A stretch of 64,000 bases of DNA, from contig JAJFZO010000581.1 of assembly GCA_021397835.1 (NCBI GenBank), positions 1,364,001 to 1,428,000 on the forward strand. Reading direction: 5' to 3'. Each line of letters begins with the position of its first letter. Within the stretch, counting starts at the first letter, position 1. The position numbers and the translations under genes are program-made. The notes beneath the pieces are model-generated. The model was given only the letters and a program-made list of their open reading frames with translations. It searched no databases and had not been told where the DNA came from. The stretch comes from Moringa oleifera. Its lineage: Eukaryota > Streptophyta > Magnoliopsida > Brassicales > Moringaceae. This document shows, in pieces, positions 51,505 to 64,000 of the stretch.

Positions 51505-52760
51505 TAAGGATCTGTCTTAAACTATTCATTTTGTCACCTTATTGGAAGTGATTTGTCACATTTCTAGAGTATCCTCCTTTTTTTCTTTGGAATCAAATTT
51601 TAAGTTATTTTTGTTTTGATTATACTGTTCCAGAGTCACATCAACATGTGATCTGGACGAAGGATGTCTGTTCCAGCTTGGAAGTGGATCCAACGTTGGA
51701 CAAAGTTTGTCTGTTCCAGCAGAAAATTTTGCTTTCCTCGGATCCATTTGATGAATCTTATACGCATGACTGCATGTTCTTCATAAAATGAATCTGATCC
51801 AGTTGCTGTCTAATTGGCTACCGCAGTATACTGAGAAATTAATCTAGATTCTAAGGTTCATATCACTGGGTATTTCATACAGCTGTCTCTTGTTTGTTTC
51901 TGCCGATTGCAGGATCCAGTTCATCGAGGCAAACGACATTCTTGTTTGTTTCCAAAATTCCTTGTTTCTGAGTAAAATTGTCATCCAATTCTTATCAACT
52001 TTTTTTATTTCAATTTTGATTACATTGTTCCAGATTCACATCAAACTGACACTGATTCCCAGTTCTATATCCAACGTTTGATCGGCAAGCTTGGAAGTGA
52101 ATCCCACATTGAACAACTTTCAACATTTTCAGTTTTACAGAAGACGTCTGTTTCCAGCAGAAAGTTTGGTTTTCTCAGATCCTTTCGATGAATCTCATCC
52201 AACCATGCATCAGTGCATGTTCTTAATATAAGTGCACTCTAAAGCAACAGATTGGAGCGGCGGTCACACCTTCTGTCATTGATCTTTATTATTTTCAGAT
52301 CCACACGCCTAAGTTTTCGGGTTGGCCGAGTTATGCAATCATGAGGTGGCATTTAAATTTTATGACAACGAACAGCGTCATTTTGCTTTGTGTCTGTAGC
52401 CAAAGCCAGTGGCAGACCTGCTTTCTGTCAATGTCTTAAGTCAATAGGGTTCGGCGCGCGACTTGTCTAGCACTAGAAATATTCACAGCCAAGTTCCGTG
52501 AAGACCATATGTATCCTACTACCCCGTGGCTTTGTAGGTGACAGATTTGTGTTCACATGTTAAGATATTTTAATTCATTTGGTGTCTATTGGCAAAATTA
52601 TGGTTGGCCTCACAAAGAAATCTAGTTCTCATGGTTCATATTACTTTGTATTTCATCCTCAAGCCTTTGATTTGTTTGTGCTGATTGCAGTATCCAACTC
52701 ATGAGTTTTTGTTGATTTCTCTGAGACCGGTGTTTGAAGTTTGAGTCCGTGTTGTAATTA
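51505..52760 (+). pseudogene. Decayed duplicate of the PRD2 3' region (two partial copies)
   Basis: Two fragments in series resemble PRD2. Fragment A (about 51505-51930) follows intron 7, exon 8 and the start of exon 9, with deletions. Fragment B (about 51940-52730) follows intron 7, exon 8, intron 8 and the start of exon 9. Both keep recognisable pieces such as ATTATACTGTTCCAG or its variant and CATTTGATGAATCTTAT or its variant. The exon 8 donor is ATATAAGT in B, and frames are broken. The exon 10 and tRNA-bearing intron are missing. It is a by-product of the tandem duplication and unlikely to encode protein. Confidence 0.85.
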
Positions 52761-53150
52761 TGGCGTACGTGTTTTTGGACTTGATTCTTCCTTGGGAGCT
52801 TGACTCTCCTGATTTGTGGAATGTGCTGTCACAAGTGTAAGAAGCATCATTAGGTGAGTAGAAATTGTGGATAAATCCGTCTTTTACATAAAAATGGTGG
52901 TGTTTATTAGGGAAAGTTTCTCATCAAGCCATATTCTGGTCCACCTCAACCACCACCACAATCACCTTGTTAATGCTAATATATCTGTTGTATGTCGGCC
53001 ATCGGGTGTGACCTGCGCGTCTGGACTGGGTCAACGGATTTGTTCTTTTAAATCCAGAGCTCAAAACTTCCAAACGCAAAATTTGCTTCCACTCATTGAC
53101 ATCGCTCTCTTTTCTCCACGATAGCCTTTCTTCATCAGAAGCTCTTTCCG

Positions 53151-53483
53151 ATGAGTGCGACAAGATCTGTGTTGGCTTTGTCATCTATTGCCTTTTTATT
53201 ACTCTTCCAATCTCTTCCAATTTCAGCCCATGAGTCAGCCGCTCTGATTCCACACAGTAGAGTTCTTAGCCGGTCTCTCCAGGAGGGTAGAGAACTATTA
53301 GAAGGCGGCATGGGATGGCCTCGCGGTAGGAAGCTAGGGGTTTTTATAAGAAGAAGGCGAAGTAGCAGTTATAGGCCTCGTTCTGGGGGCAAAACATCAT
53401 CTGCAAGCGGGACCCGATTGTCTCGCTTCCATGTTGGTTCTGTTTTAAGTTGCTGTGTGTTACTAGCTCTCTCCTTGTTCTAG
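53151..53483 (+). CDS. Small secreted or membrane-anchored protein, copy 2
   Basis: A single exon of 110 residues, paralogous to 44562-44870. It has a signal peptide (SIAFLLLFQSLPISA, then HESAALIPH), SLQEGRE, an insertion of LLEGGMGWP type relative to copy 1, GRKLGVFIRRRRSSS, GGKTSSASGT, and a hydrophobic end (VGSVLSCCVLLALSLF). About 430 bases of upstream sequence are also similar to copy 1. Unlike its duplicated neighbours (PRD2 fragment, BAHD copy), this gene has kept an open frame. All indels relative to copy 1 are multiples of three. Confidence 0.7.
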   Translation: MSATRSVLALSSIAFLLLFQSLPISAHESAALIPHSRVLSRSLQEGRELLEGGMGWPRGRKLGVFIRRRRSSSYRPRSGGKTSSASGTRLSRFHVGSVLSCCVLLALSLF

Positions 53484-54177
53484 TTTATGTAATGCTTAGG
53501 CCTCCCTCTGTTTTTTTATTCTTTCAAAAGTGTTGTTCTTTGTGGCTTTGTCATTTATTTCAGCCACTATGATTGTATACAAAGCTCCAGGATAGAAATT
53601 GGAATTTGGTCAGAATTGATTGCAGTAACAGCTACTAAATGTCCGGTTCCTTGAATGAGAACTATCGCTTCACCAATGAGAACCATTAATTTAAGCCACC
53701 AACCACTTGTCATTCCGCCTTAATGCGTACAGAGAGCAGTTACACCGCATTGATTCTCATTAATTTTGTTTGCTCTACCTACTTAATTTAATCTTTTTCA
53801 ATTTTAATTCATTTATATTTAATTATTATTATAAATATAATTTTTTTATGTTTTTCTCATGTTATTAAATAAAATTTTATATTTTAAAATAATAACAAAA
53901 AATATAAATTATTTTAATAATTTATCATCTCAATATAAATATAAAAAGAAATAAAATTTTAAATTATTAATTTTATTAAATTATTATCTATTATAATTTT
54001 ATTGCAAATCAATAAAAATGAGACCAAGGGAGAACCTGATCCTTATTCCATTTCCAACAAGACGGGGCAATACCATTTTGGTGTTTTGTTTTGATATATA
54101 TTTTTTTTCTAATCAGATGGCATATCGGTCTTTTTCTTATTGGTAGTAACACAACCTGCAAAAACTTTGTTTGACAG
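53484..54177. other. Short AT-rich spacer before the BAHD pseudogene
   Basis: It contains the 3' flank of the small protein gene and a strongly AT-rich stretch at about 53770-54010. No gene is seen. Confidence 0.5.
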
Positions 54178-55568
<1,391 letters not shown>

Positions 55569-56110
55569 GCATATTTAAGGTAGTCTTAATCTGCTATTCT
55601 GGAAGTATGTATATTTCAGAAAACAAGACAGACATTATTTTGTAATTAGATTCTGAAAGTGTTTGATGTCTAATGTCCTACTTTTTACTTGCTACATTCA
55701 CTGTTACAGATGTCCTTGTTTTGATCAGATTGATCTCAACTGGGGAGCAGGATTTGTGATTGTCAAGTTGGGCTCTGTACTAGCAATTGCATGAAATATA
55801 GTCAGCTTACCAAATAAAAGGTTGGTGGGGAGGGGAAAGATTTTCCCCTAATTTCCATAGAAAACCAATGTAGAAGGGATCACGAGCAATACATTAACTA
55901 ATTGCAATATAATCCAATAGAGCACAAATCACAGGCAAGGATGACCTAGAAAAAGCAAACTCACGCTGTTAAACATGAAAAAATAATACAAGTGTCAATA
56001 GCAGAGTTACATGCGATAGCTGTATCAAGTAGTATACGCTATGTTTTCTTGGACAGATCCATTGGAACCACTTCCTCACAAGGACTTCTTGTGTTTTCAG
56101 ACCAAGTTTA
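55569..56110. other. Convergent flank between BAHD pseudogene and SKIP1-like gene
   Basis: The stretch holds the 3' flank of the pseudogene (+) and the 3'UTR of the F-box gene (-). Nothing else is seen. Confidence 0.6.
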
Positions 56111-57645
56111 TCAAATTCGGAAAATATCTGTCTGGAATCGCTCATCATACAACCTCCAATGACCGTATCTCTCCGTGTGAAACACTGAGCTGGGCATGTA
56201 GAAATTTGGCTTCTTAATTTCCTTCAAATTTTTCAGATTTGATGATGCATTGACAATTTCACGATTAGTCAAGTTTGCACACCAAGACAAATCCAAGTAC
56301 CCTAGATTCTGGCAACCCTCACAGACTGCAGAAAGACCTTTAGCAGATATCTTGGAGAACCGAAGCTCAAGATGCTCCAGTTGAGGCATAAATTTCCCTA
56401 TGGCAGCAGCCTCTGAGTCCCCATCCTGAGGGCAAGCATTCAAATACTCCTTAGGCACAAACCCAATGTGCTGGGAAGGATCTAGCCAATTCATCAAGTT
56501 TCGGTTTAGAACCTTCAGATTTCGGCAGTTCCTGCCTATCATGACAAGAGATTCATGGGATATTTCATAGCAGTAGCTAATATCAAGTTCCCTAAGCTTG
56601 GGGGACCGGAAAGCAATCTTAGCCATTGATGCATCAGTAACATTTGGGCAACTCTTAATTGAAAGCACCTGAAGATTTGGGCACCTGCAAATGCATCAGG
56701 GGAAACAGATGCATTTTTTAACTTGATTTTACAAACATTCAAGGTTACAGCTGCGATATAGGTAAGACTGAGTAAATTTCTTTTCAAAAATTGATACCAA
56801 TGATAACAATGCTAAAGTCACATGCTTTCTCCAGAATGATTTTCTTCATTCACCCCACAAGGGGAGAAAAAAAAAAAAAAAGAGAAACAGAAAGGCAGAT
56901 TTAGCAGTTTGTGATTTACTCATGCCACCAAAACTTATTTATGTTTTCTGTTCTGCTTGGCATATTTGTGTATCTGGATCTTCATATCACATGTGCTTAA
57001 AACATTCCATGATGTTCTCACAGATGAGATCTTTTGATGTGGAATTGATTGTCTAATCATATGTATCAAACCACATATGTACCAATGGAAACATGATTCC
57101 TTTTATCATGAATAAATCATCCATCAAACAATTTCAAAGTCTCAATTAAAATTTCAGTCTTTCAGTTTCCATAAAAAAGTCAAAGCCTTTATTTGTAGAC
57201 CCAGGAGACCAATAATCATGAGCAAAATCCCTTTATATACATAGATATGTGGACAGAAATCTTTAAGTGTAATATACCTTTCTGCGGCGTATGAGAGAGA
57301 GCGATCAGAGCAGTGCCTGACGCGTATCTCAGTAAGATTACCTTCGCTCCAATCGACCACGCATCGAAGCATGGAATCGATCTTCCTCTCGAACACGGGA
57401 GACCACCAAAGAAGTGTCTCAGTGGACGAGTCGAACCGAGTCTCAAGATCGAAGACGGTGTGCAGGGAAGGGTCCTTGCAGGCTTCTAGCCAGGACTTGC
57501 ACACCAGCATGGCCCCTGTCCACCGCTGCTCCAAGGTGAGACGAGAGAGGATGTTGTGGAGGCACTCCCGAGTTATCTCGGGCCAGCCCGAGCTGAGCTG
57601 TGAATCGGTCTCCGGTCCTTCTGCCCCTCTTCCTTTGTCATCCAT
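56111..57645 (-). CDS. SKIP1: F-box/LRR protein, SKIP1-like (2 exons)
   Basis: Exons 57645-57278 and 56684-56111 (stop TGA) join through GCAGAAAG|GTGCCC to 313 residues (SKIP1 is about 300). The F-box is at about residues 20-65 (WPEITRECLHNILSRLTLEQ, LVCKSWLEACKDPSL). Leucine-rich repeats follow (EIRVRHCSDRSLSYAAERCP, VLSIKSCPNVTDASMAKIAF, LRELDISYCYEISHESLVMI, LEHLELRFSKISAKGLSAVC). SKIP1 binds SKP1/ASK proteins as the substrate receptor of an SCF ubiquitin ligase; its target is not known to me. Arabidopsis has At5g57900 (SKIP1) and At4g30640 in the two matching blocks. The intron is about 590 bases. Confidence 0.9.
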
Positions 57646-60175
57646 GATTCTTGAAGACAGAATTCTTCGTGGGAGGGAGGCCTTCTGTCGGGCAAAAATG
57701 GATAAATTGGGCTATTTCTGAGGAAAAGGGCTTTTATAGGACCATCCGATGCGAAGCACACGTGTCCCCCTTATGATTTGCCATGTTTGGCGTTAATAAT
57801 TCATCCTCTCCGCTTTGATGTTTTTGGCTTTCGATTTTGCTTTGATTCAATCCAAGTTCGGTGTATTCGGTCGATAAAAAGACTTTGCTTTTCTTTTTCA
57901 GAACTGTCTTTTTTTTTTTAATTAAAAAACTCATAATAACAAAAAAATATCATTATTATCAATTAAATTTTTATATTTAAAAAATAATAAATTAAATATT
58001 TTATATTTTAAATTAAATTAATTTAAATATTATTAAAAAATTTAATATTTAAATTAAAAAATTATATATAATAAAATTTAATTTAAAAAATTTCACATAT
58101 ATAAAAAAATATTTAAACTAATATCACAAAAACTTTCAACTAAAAATATATTTTTTAAAGTTTACACTATCAAAAATTTTAAAAATTCATACACATAAAT
58201 ATTACATAAAAAAGTGTTTAAATTCAAAAAATAAACTTAAAATAAAATAAATAATTTATTTAAATTATTTTAAAATATTTTAATAATAAAAATATTTTAG
58301 TTTTTTATAATCATTTAAATTAAAATTTAATTTAAATTAAATTATAAAACACTTATCACTTTCAAATATAAAAAATTAATTGATAATATAACATAAATAT
58401 CAAGATTTTAAAAATTTTACTACAAATCAAAAATAATTATATCGCTTTTCTTTCTTTCTAATTGTTAGGGGGACAACCAAAAAGGCCATGCAACCATGCA
58501 AATAAGATGTTGAACAGTTTGACTCAGCAAATCAACTAACCAGTTTGTTATTGAATCCTCTTTCTGGTTTCAGAACCAACTTGACATCAGAATTTGATTT
58601 TAGAATCAACTTTGTCTCTGCTTGGTCCTGTATAATATAAGGAGCTCACAATGAAACCCAAGTGATGAACGTTTCATATACCCTAGTCACCGGGGTACTA
58701 AAGCAAATTTGGGGGGTGAAGTTTGCAGAGCGCCAAATGTTGGGGAGGTGGAGACTTAAGGAACACCATATTAGCATAAGTACCCAAAATGAAACACAAT
58801 GGCTTATAGTCATCTGGACACAAATTCTTTACTCATTTGATCTGTACCAAAGCTATTCATACAAATTTTGTAATTTATTATACTAATGTCAAAAAAAAAA
58901 AGAGTACAAATCTTAACTATCTATTATCTCGTGTCATCATTTTCTCAAAAACTCAATACAGCTCAGATCTTAATCACTGATTCTAATTATATGGCATCAC
59001 AGCAAGGCAGAAGTAACAAGATATGGTACTCAACTAGCATCAGGAATAAAGAAGGTTCCATCTGATCACTGACACAATGAGGAAAGCAGAAACTAACACG
59101 GTTTAACCAGTCAGAATCATGATCCCGGAGCCCCAATAAGATCAATTTTGACTATGACGTATACCCATCAACATTTATTCCCAGAATACTTTAGAAAGCA
59201 ATGTAGTCATACAAATATCTAACAAGTGAACTCATCTTAGTGGTAATGATAAAGTATAGCGGTGGCTAATGGCAAATGCTAAAATGTTGCATCTACTATG
59301 TCCAGAAAACCAGCACCTCAAGCTGCTTTCATCTGACTCATAGAAACAAAGAGGGCAATGGGCTTAAGTATAACAATGGATTAGAGCAAAGTGCTAAAAT
59401 AATCTCACATCTACACAAAAAAACCAAAAACCAAAAACCAATGAGAATGAGAGACAGGAAATGAGAAACAGAACCCGGGCAATGAAAAGCAGAACATGGG
59501 AAATAATGCAGCATATCTTGGTTTTTGATCCATCTATACAACAGAAAAATTGTGAGTCATATGGCAACCTAGAAAAGAAAAGAAAATTGGTTAAATAAGT
59601 GCAATGAAGCTTTATTGAGGAAAAAGATGTCTTGTAGCAGCTAGTCTGCCCCGATGCCGGCGGATGCTTTAAAGAAACCATGGCTCACCAAGTTAAACCC
59701 AATTGTTTGACCAAATATATGCAAATAATACACAATGATTTGTCCAAATCCGCAAGTATGACATCTAAATTATGATTGATTTAGTCAAGTTGATTCTAGC
59801 AAAACACTAGAAACAATCAATTTGCAAAGTCAACATCAATGCCCATATAATCTCTTATTCAACCAAAAAAGAAAAATTCCCCTAAAGAAAATATAAACAA
59901 TCTTCTTGTAACAAATAGCATGAGATAATTCTGATTGTCCATCGATATAACCAATAAGAAAAATTGAACTTCAAGCTAGTAAAAGTCAAAAGTAAATGAT
60001 AATAACAATAACCAGCAGATTTCATGGCAATCAAGGACTACCAAATCAAGTACCTTCTGCATCCAAATCAAACTAAAGAGAAATTAAGCACTATTTACTG
60101 AATCAACACAGAAAATATACTTCTAAATCAGACATTGCTGCTGGACGAGAAAAGACATGCGGAGATCACGAGACA
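57646..60175. other. Spacer with AT-rich island
   Basis: The SKIP1 promoter occupies the first 200-300 bases. A strongly AT-rich island runs from about 57905 to 58440. The rest (58440-60175) is mixed sequence, with the RCI2 3'UTR at its right end. No coding region with family features is found on either strand. Confidence 0.5.
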
Positions 60176-60967
60176 CTAGGCATAGAGAGGACGCCTGTAC
60201 TCGTCGTCAAAGAACCGATCACGATCCACAAACACAATTGCATAGAGGGCATAGATTATGCCAGGAACGTAACCAAGAAAAGTCAAAAGCAAGCAAATGC
60301 AAAACTCAACCTGCATAGTACAAAAGAATCAAGCTTCAGCCCCATTTGATCATAGAAAATGTATCGCAGGAAGAGAAATAAAAGTAGTGGAGTTTTACCC
60401 TTTAATCAGCTGACTTACATGGGAGCAATGACAACGGTTATGATTTTTTTTTTCAGTTGAAAAAAAAAATGAGACAGGATAGATTATACTACACAGGAAA
60501 CCAAAATTTTACACTTTTCCTGCCTGTCACGGAAATTTTAAACATGAAATCATGCAGCAGAAAGGAAGAGAAACTCACTTTATGTGCCAGGAAAATGAGA
60601 CAACAAATGGGAATTGAAAATCGCAGCATCAAAAGTGAAAACTTTTATTCCTAAGCGCAGTGGACTATAAGATAACACTAACAGGAAAGTAGAAATATAA
60701 AATTCATATTTTGCCATCCGCTTTTTCTCTATTTGCTTGTCAATCTCTGTTTGATTGCTAAAACATCTAGCAAGAAAATTAAACTCAGTTGGGTCGCCGC
60801 CGGACTGCTTTAATTCATCATTTTCTGAGCAACCAAACAGATAGAGAGAGGATAGAAAGAGGGAGAGAGACACGTACGGTGCAGCAGCCATGCCTCAAGC
60901 AGACCCCCAACGGAGGCAGTAAAATCGCGATTAGGATTTCGCAGAATATCTCACAGCGAGTTGCCAT
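60176..60967 (-). CDS. RCI2: RCI2/PMP3 low-temperature and salt responsive membrane protein (2 exons)
   Basis: Exons 60967-60878 and 60310-60176 (stop TAG) give 74 residues, a standard length. The sequence is typical: MATRCEIFCEILIAILLPPL, GVCLRHGCC, FLGYVPGIIYALYAIVF, with two transmembrane helices, and a short polar tail (DRDRFFDDEYRRPLYA). The tail places it in the longer-tailed RCI2 group, like Arabidopsis At4g30660 and At4g30650, which sit in the same gene neighbourhood. These plasma-membrane proteolipids affect membrane potential and ion balance under cold and salt stress. The intron splits the protein between the two helices after CCT. Confidence 0.95.
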
Positions 60968-62774
60968 TTCAATAGCGAAAAGACTAGAAATGGAGAATGG
61001 ATCAGACGAGATTCGGTGGACTTGCTGACAAATGAAAGGATGGGAGATCTGGCATCGGACCAATGCAAGCAGGCGATTTTTTTTTTGCGGGAACTCAAAG
61101 GGTAATTTTGGAACCACGGAGAAATATAACAAGGTCACCATCCGTAAATGTCAACTGTGAAACGGGTCGTTAAAGGTTTTACGTCAAGATTGGCAGGCGG
61201 CCTGTACCCGGCATAGAAATCATCTGCACCGTTAATTCGTGTGAATCACGTATCGGCGATCGATAGGCGCAAGGCAAGATTTAGCTTGTGGTCACATGTA
61301 TTAGTAAATGTTGCACTTCTCTAACTACTAACGTTGATCACCTTGATTGCAGCTTTTCATGAGCTGAGCCAAAAAAATAAATTTAAAAAATTAAAAAATT
61401 ATTTATTTATTTAATATCTTTTAATGTATCAGGATAATTAAATAATCAATTATTTAAACTTAAATTTAATTTAATTAATAAATTATTTTATCATTTTTTA
61501 AAAATTATAAAATATTCAAATTTAAAGAAATACTCTTTTTAATCTTTATTTGATTTTTAAAATTTCTTCAATTATATTTAACTAATTAATTAAGTTTTAA
61601 CATAAAATTTATAAAAATTAAATATATTTTTGTTATTAAAATATAAAAAATAATTTAAATAAAATTTATACTTTATTTCTAGTCAATTTTTTAATTTAAA
61701 ATTTTTCATTATTAATTAATTTATTATATATTGTATAAAATTAAAAAATATTTTTATTACTTAAAATTTTTTAAAATTTTGTAATAATAATTTAAATTTT
61801 TTTATATTCTTAAAAACTCAAGTAAATATTATATAAAACTTTAATATTTTACTTAATTTTACAAATCAAATCCTCTCATATTGAAGAAAATGATAAATTA
61901 AATTTTAATTTATTAATTTGATTAAAATTAAATTTTAATTTAAATATTTATAAAAAAATTGAAAATATTTTCTTTGTGAAAATATTAAAAAATATTAATT
62001 TTTATGTAAGATTTATTTTTTATAAATTTTTAAATTTTTAAATTTTTGATAATATAAATTTTAAAAATATATTTTTAATATTTAAAATTTTTTAAAATTT
62101 TTTGGTAGTGATTTAAATATTTTTCATTTTTAAAAGTTTTTAAATTAAAATTTAACAAATAAAATCATTTAAATATTCTTAATTTTTAATAATATTTAAT
62201 TTATTTTAAATCAATAAAATTTATATTTTCTTAAAATTTAATTGATAATATAAAATAAATATTGTAATTTTATAAAGTTATAAATTTTGTAATAATAAAA
62301 TTTTTAAAAATTTTAAATAAATTTATTTAATTAAAGATTTAAAAAATTAAACCTATTTTAAATTGGATCCTATATGCAACCTTAAGGGATCTTTAATCCT
62401 TTTTTGAATTCAACTTTAACCTTTCTCCGAATCCTGAACGAACTACTCGAAATCGAAACCAAACTGTTACAACTATATATATATATATATATAAGTTTTT
62501 GTTTTTTTTTTTAAAGAGCGTCAGGGCACACCGCTTCATTAACTGCTCTGACGTTTCGTACAAACCAAAAACTCTAACCCACGCGATTCAACTCCGCGTG
62601 AAATCCACGTCCCAACTTTCGTGCTTCACTTCTTTCTCGCATCCAAAATTCGAAGTCCTTTCACTTTCCTGCCTCCCTGCTCTGCTTTCTCTCCGAGGAT
62701 CCATCTTTACTGTTGGTTTTCTCTCTACATCATCTCTCGCTACCTGTCTCTGCAATTCGTGCTTGCTTGCTTTA
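60968..62774. other. Divergent spacer with the longest AT-rich island
   Basis: The RCI2 promoter lies at 60968-61330. About 61370-62370 is an almost pure A/T kilobase of TTAAAATTTTAAATT-type sequence. An (AT)n run is at 62474-62493. The final 280 bases are more balanced and probably contain the promoter and leader of the last gene. Confidence 0.6.
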
Positions 62775-63798
62775 ATGGAATTCAAGTACAGAGCCGTTGA
62801 TGAGAAACCGCCGACGCATTTCTCGCCTTCGTCGATCTTCAGTGGCTTCCCGGAACAAGCAATGCGCTGTCCGTGCAGCTCTCATCCGCCTTTCATCTTC
62901 TTTGTCTGTTTGGTTGCCGAGAAATAAAAGCAAAGATGTGCAAAACACGATTTCATGATTCAACCCCCCGTGTTTCTGAAAATCTCAGTGTTCATTCGTC
63001 CTTGAACCGAGAATATGTCAGTTAAGTAATTTTTTTCTTTTCTTATGAATATTTAATTTCTGAATGCTTTATACCTCTGTTTGCTTGCTGAAAAAACCAA
63101 AGGAAAAGAAGGAAATAGACATTAATGTAACTTATGGAAAGAATGCTGTGGCATTCCCTGCGGGAGCCTTTGGCATTCCCTTCTCCAGCTCAATGTGGCT
63201 GTTGCGAAAGGTTTCCATCACTGTTGCCAGCGTTGGTGCAATTTCCAGTTGCCATGGGAGCTCAGTTCAAACCTCCTTCGCAGTCTAACAAAGACAAAAT
63301 GATTATACTGGTTAGTACTCAAATTTCAAATCACCTATTTGTCTTTTCTTACTCATATTCCTTGGATGTTTGACATTGGTGTCTGTTGCATTTGTGTCCC
63401 ACAATCGAATGTATATGGATTATGCTAGAAAGCGTTGGCTTTCCTGTTGACTTTTTTGTTTTTCTCTTTAAAGCATATGTAGGTTGATCGCATGTGTTCG
63501 GCATCTGATCTGTCTTTTCTTTTCTGGTTTATTAAGTTGTTTTTCTTGCTGACTGAAAGTTGGTTTAAGCTGATGTTATCAGTTCTTATGTACGAACTGT
63601 GTTCTGAGGTAGTTTTAAGTGGTCTATTGATATGAGTTTAGAAGGGAAAAATAAGAGAAGAAACTGTTTGTACTGTCATGACAGTGGAGGTGTGTGATCT
63701 AAGAGGAAACATTGATGGTTAATCATCAACCTTCCTTTATTATTTTATCGACCTTTACTTGACATTTACTTTCTCCCTGCTTCTGCCAGGAGGCCTAG
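62775..63798 (+). CDS. Small unknown protein, tentative 3-exon model
   Basis: The start MEFKYRAVDEKPPTHFSPSS looks coding. A model with exons 62775-62868, 63189-63310 and 63790-63798 (stop TAG) keeps phase and gives 74 residues ending NKDKMIILEA. The second acceptor (TTCCCTTCTCCAG) is strong; the first donor (GCT|GTCCGT) is weak. An AATAAA at 63867-63872 suits a transcript end. Without splicing, the frame stops after 50 codons. The function is unknown. By position next to the SKIP1 and RCI2 genes it could correspond to Arabidopsis At4g30630/At5g57910, but I cannot confirm this from sequence. Confidence 0.4.
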
Positions 63799-64000
63799 GA
63801 AAACCAGTGGAGGCGGCGGTGTGGTCATACTCCTGTAATCTGCTGTATTGTGGTTTCTTTAGCTGGAATAAAGACTGAAAATCCAGATTAGCATGTGTTG
63901 AGTCCTTTTTAGTTGCTCTTTCCTAAAAAGAAGTCCTATCTTAAGATGAAATGTAAGTTAACTGTTTAGAAGAAGTCTATGCTTGAGCAGTTAATGGCGG

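Noticed and set aside
51556..51747. Minus-strand open frame of 63 codons downstream of the BAHD gene.
   Set aside because: It lies in the decayed PRD2 exon 8 copy and matches that gene's antisense, not a protein of its own.
58450..60170. Search for a further gene between SKIP1 and RCI2.
   Set aside because: Short open frames occur on both strands, but none shows a domain, signal peptide or phase-consistent exon chain.

Overview
The window is nuclear DNA of a dicot, probably a rosid: genes have many short introns with GT-AG borders, spacers are very AT-rich, and the products are plant families (QWRF augmin subunit, DYW-type PPR, cellulose synthase, RCI2, BAHD acyltransferase). The species cannot be named from the sequence. 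No bacterial, phage or CRISPR features are present.

Layout. (1) 656-4751 (+): 3' half of an FAD-dependent oxidoreductase gene like PDE327. (2) 4752-9180: AT-rich spacer. (3) 11448-16109 (+): AUG8-type QWRF protein, with a promoter near 9200-9310 carrying an E2F site and two MSA cores, a 5'UTR intron, and a uORF overlapping the start codon. (4) 16785-19151 (+): intronless PPR-DYW editing factor like MEF29. (5) 24411-19920 (-): complete 13-exon secondary-wall cellulose synthase, CESA7/IRX3 type. (6) 30305-26871 (-): 9-exon plastid IF-3, with a minisatellite in intron 4. (7) 32358-38621 (+): eIF(iso)4G. (8) 40694-43658 (+): PRD2/MPS1, with an initiator tRNA-Met gene inside its last intron. (9) 44562-55568: a tandem duplication. 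Unit 1 holds the PRD2 3' end, a small secreted protein gene, an unrelated small secreted protein gene and an intact HCT-like BAHD gene. Unit 2 holds a decayed PRD2 fragment, a second intact small secreted protein gene and a BAHD pseudogene. (10) 57645-56111 (-): SKIP1-like F-box. (11) 60967-60176 (-): RCI2/PMP3. (12) 62775 onward (+): a small unknown gene.

The order PDE327, AUG8, MEF29, IF-3, eIF(iso)4G, RCI2/F-box matches my recollection of Arabidopsis At4g30720 to At4g30640, while eIF(iso)4G, PRD2, SKIP1 matches At5g57870 to At5g57900. The window therefore looks like an unfractionated counterpart of two Arabidopsis paralogous blocks. CESA7 is the exception, as in Arabidopsis it lies elsewhere (At5g17420).

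The genes do not form one pathway. They cover cell division and meiosis (AUG8, PRD2), organelle expression (MEF29-like, IF-3), cytosolic translation (eIF(iso)4G, tRNA-iMet), wall and phenolic chemistry (CESA7, HCT-like) and stress or ubiquitin functions (RCI2, SKIP1). The least explained part is the 42-56 kb duplication with its small secreted proteins. Exon borders were set by hand from splice signals, reading phase and remembered family sequences; no alignment was run.
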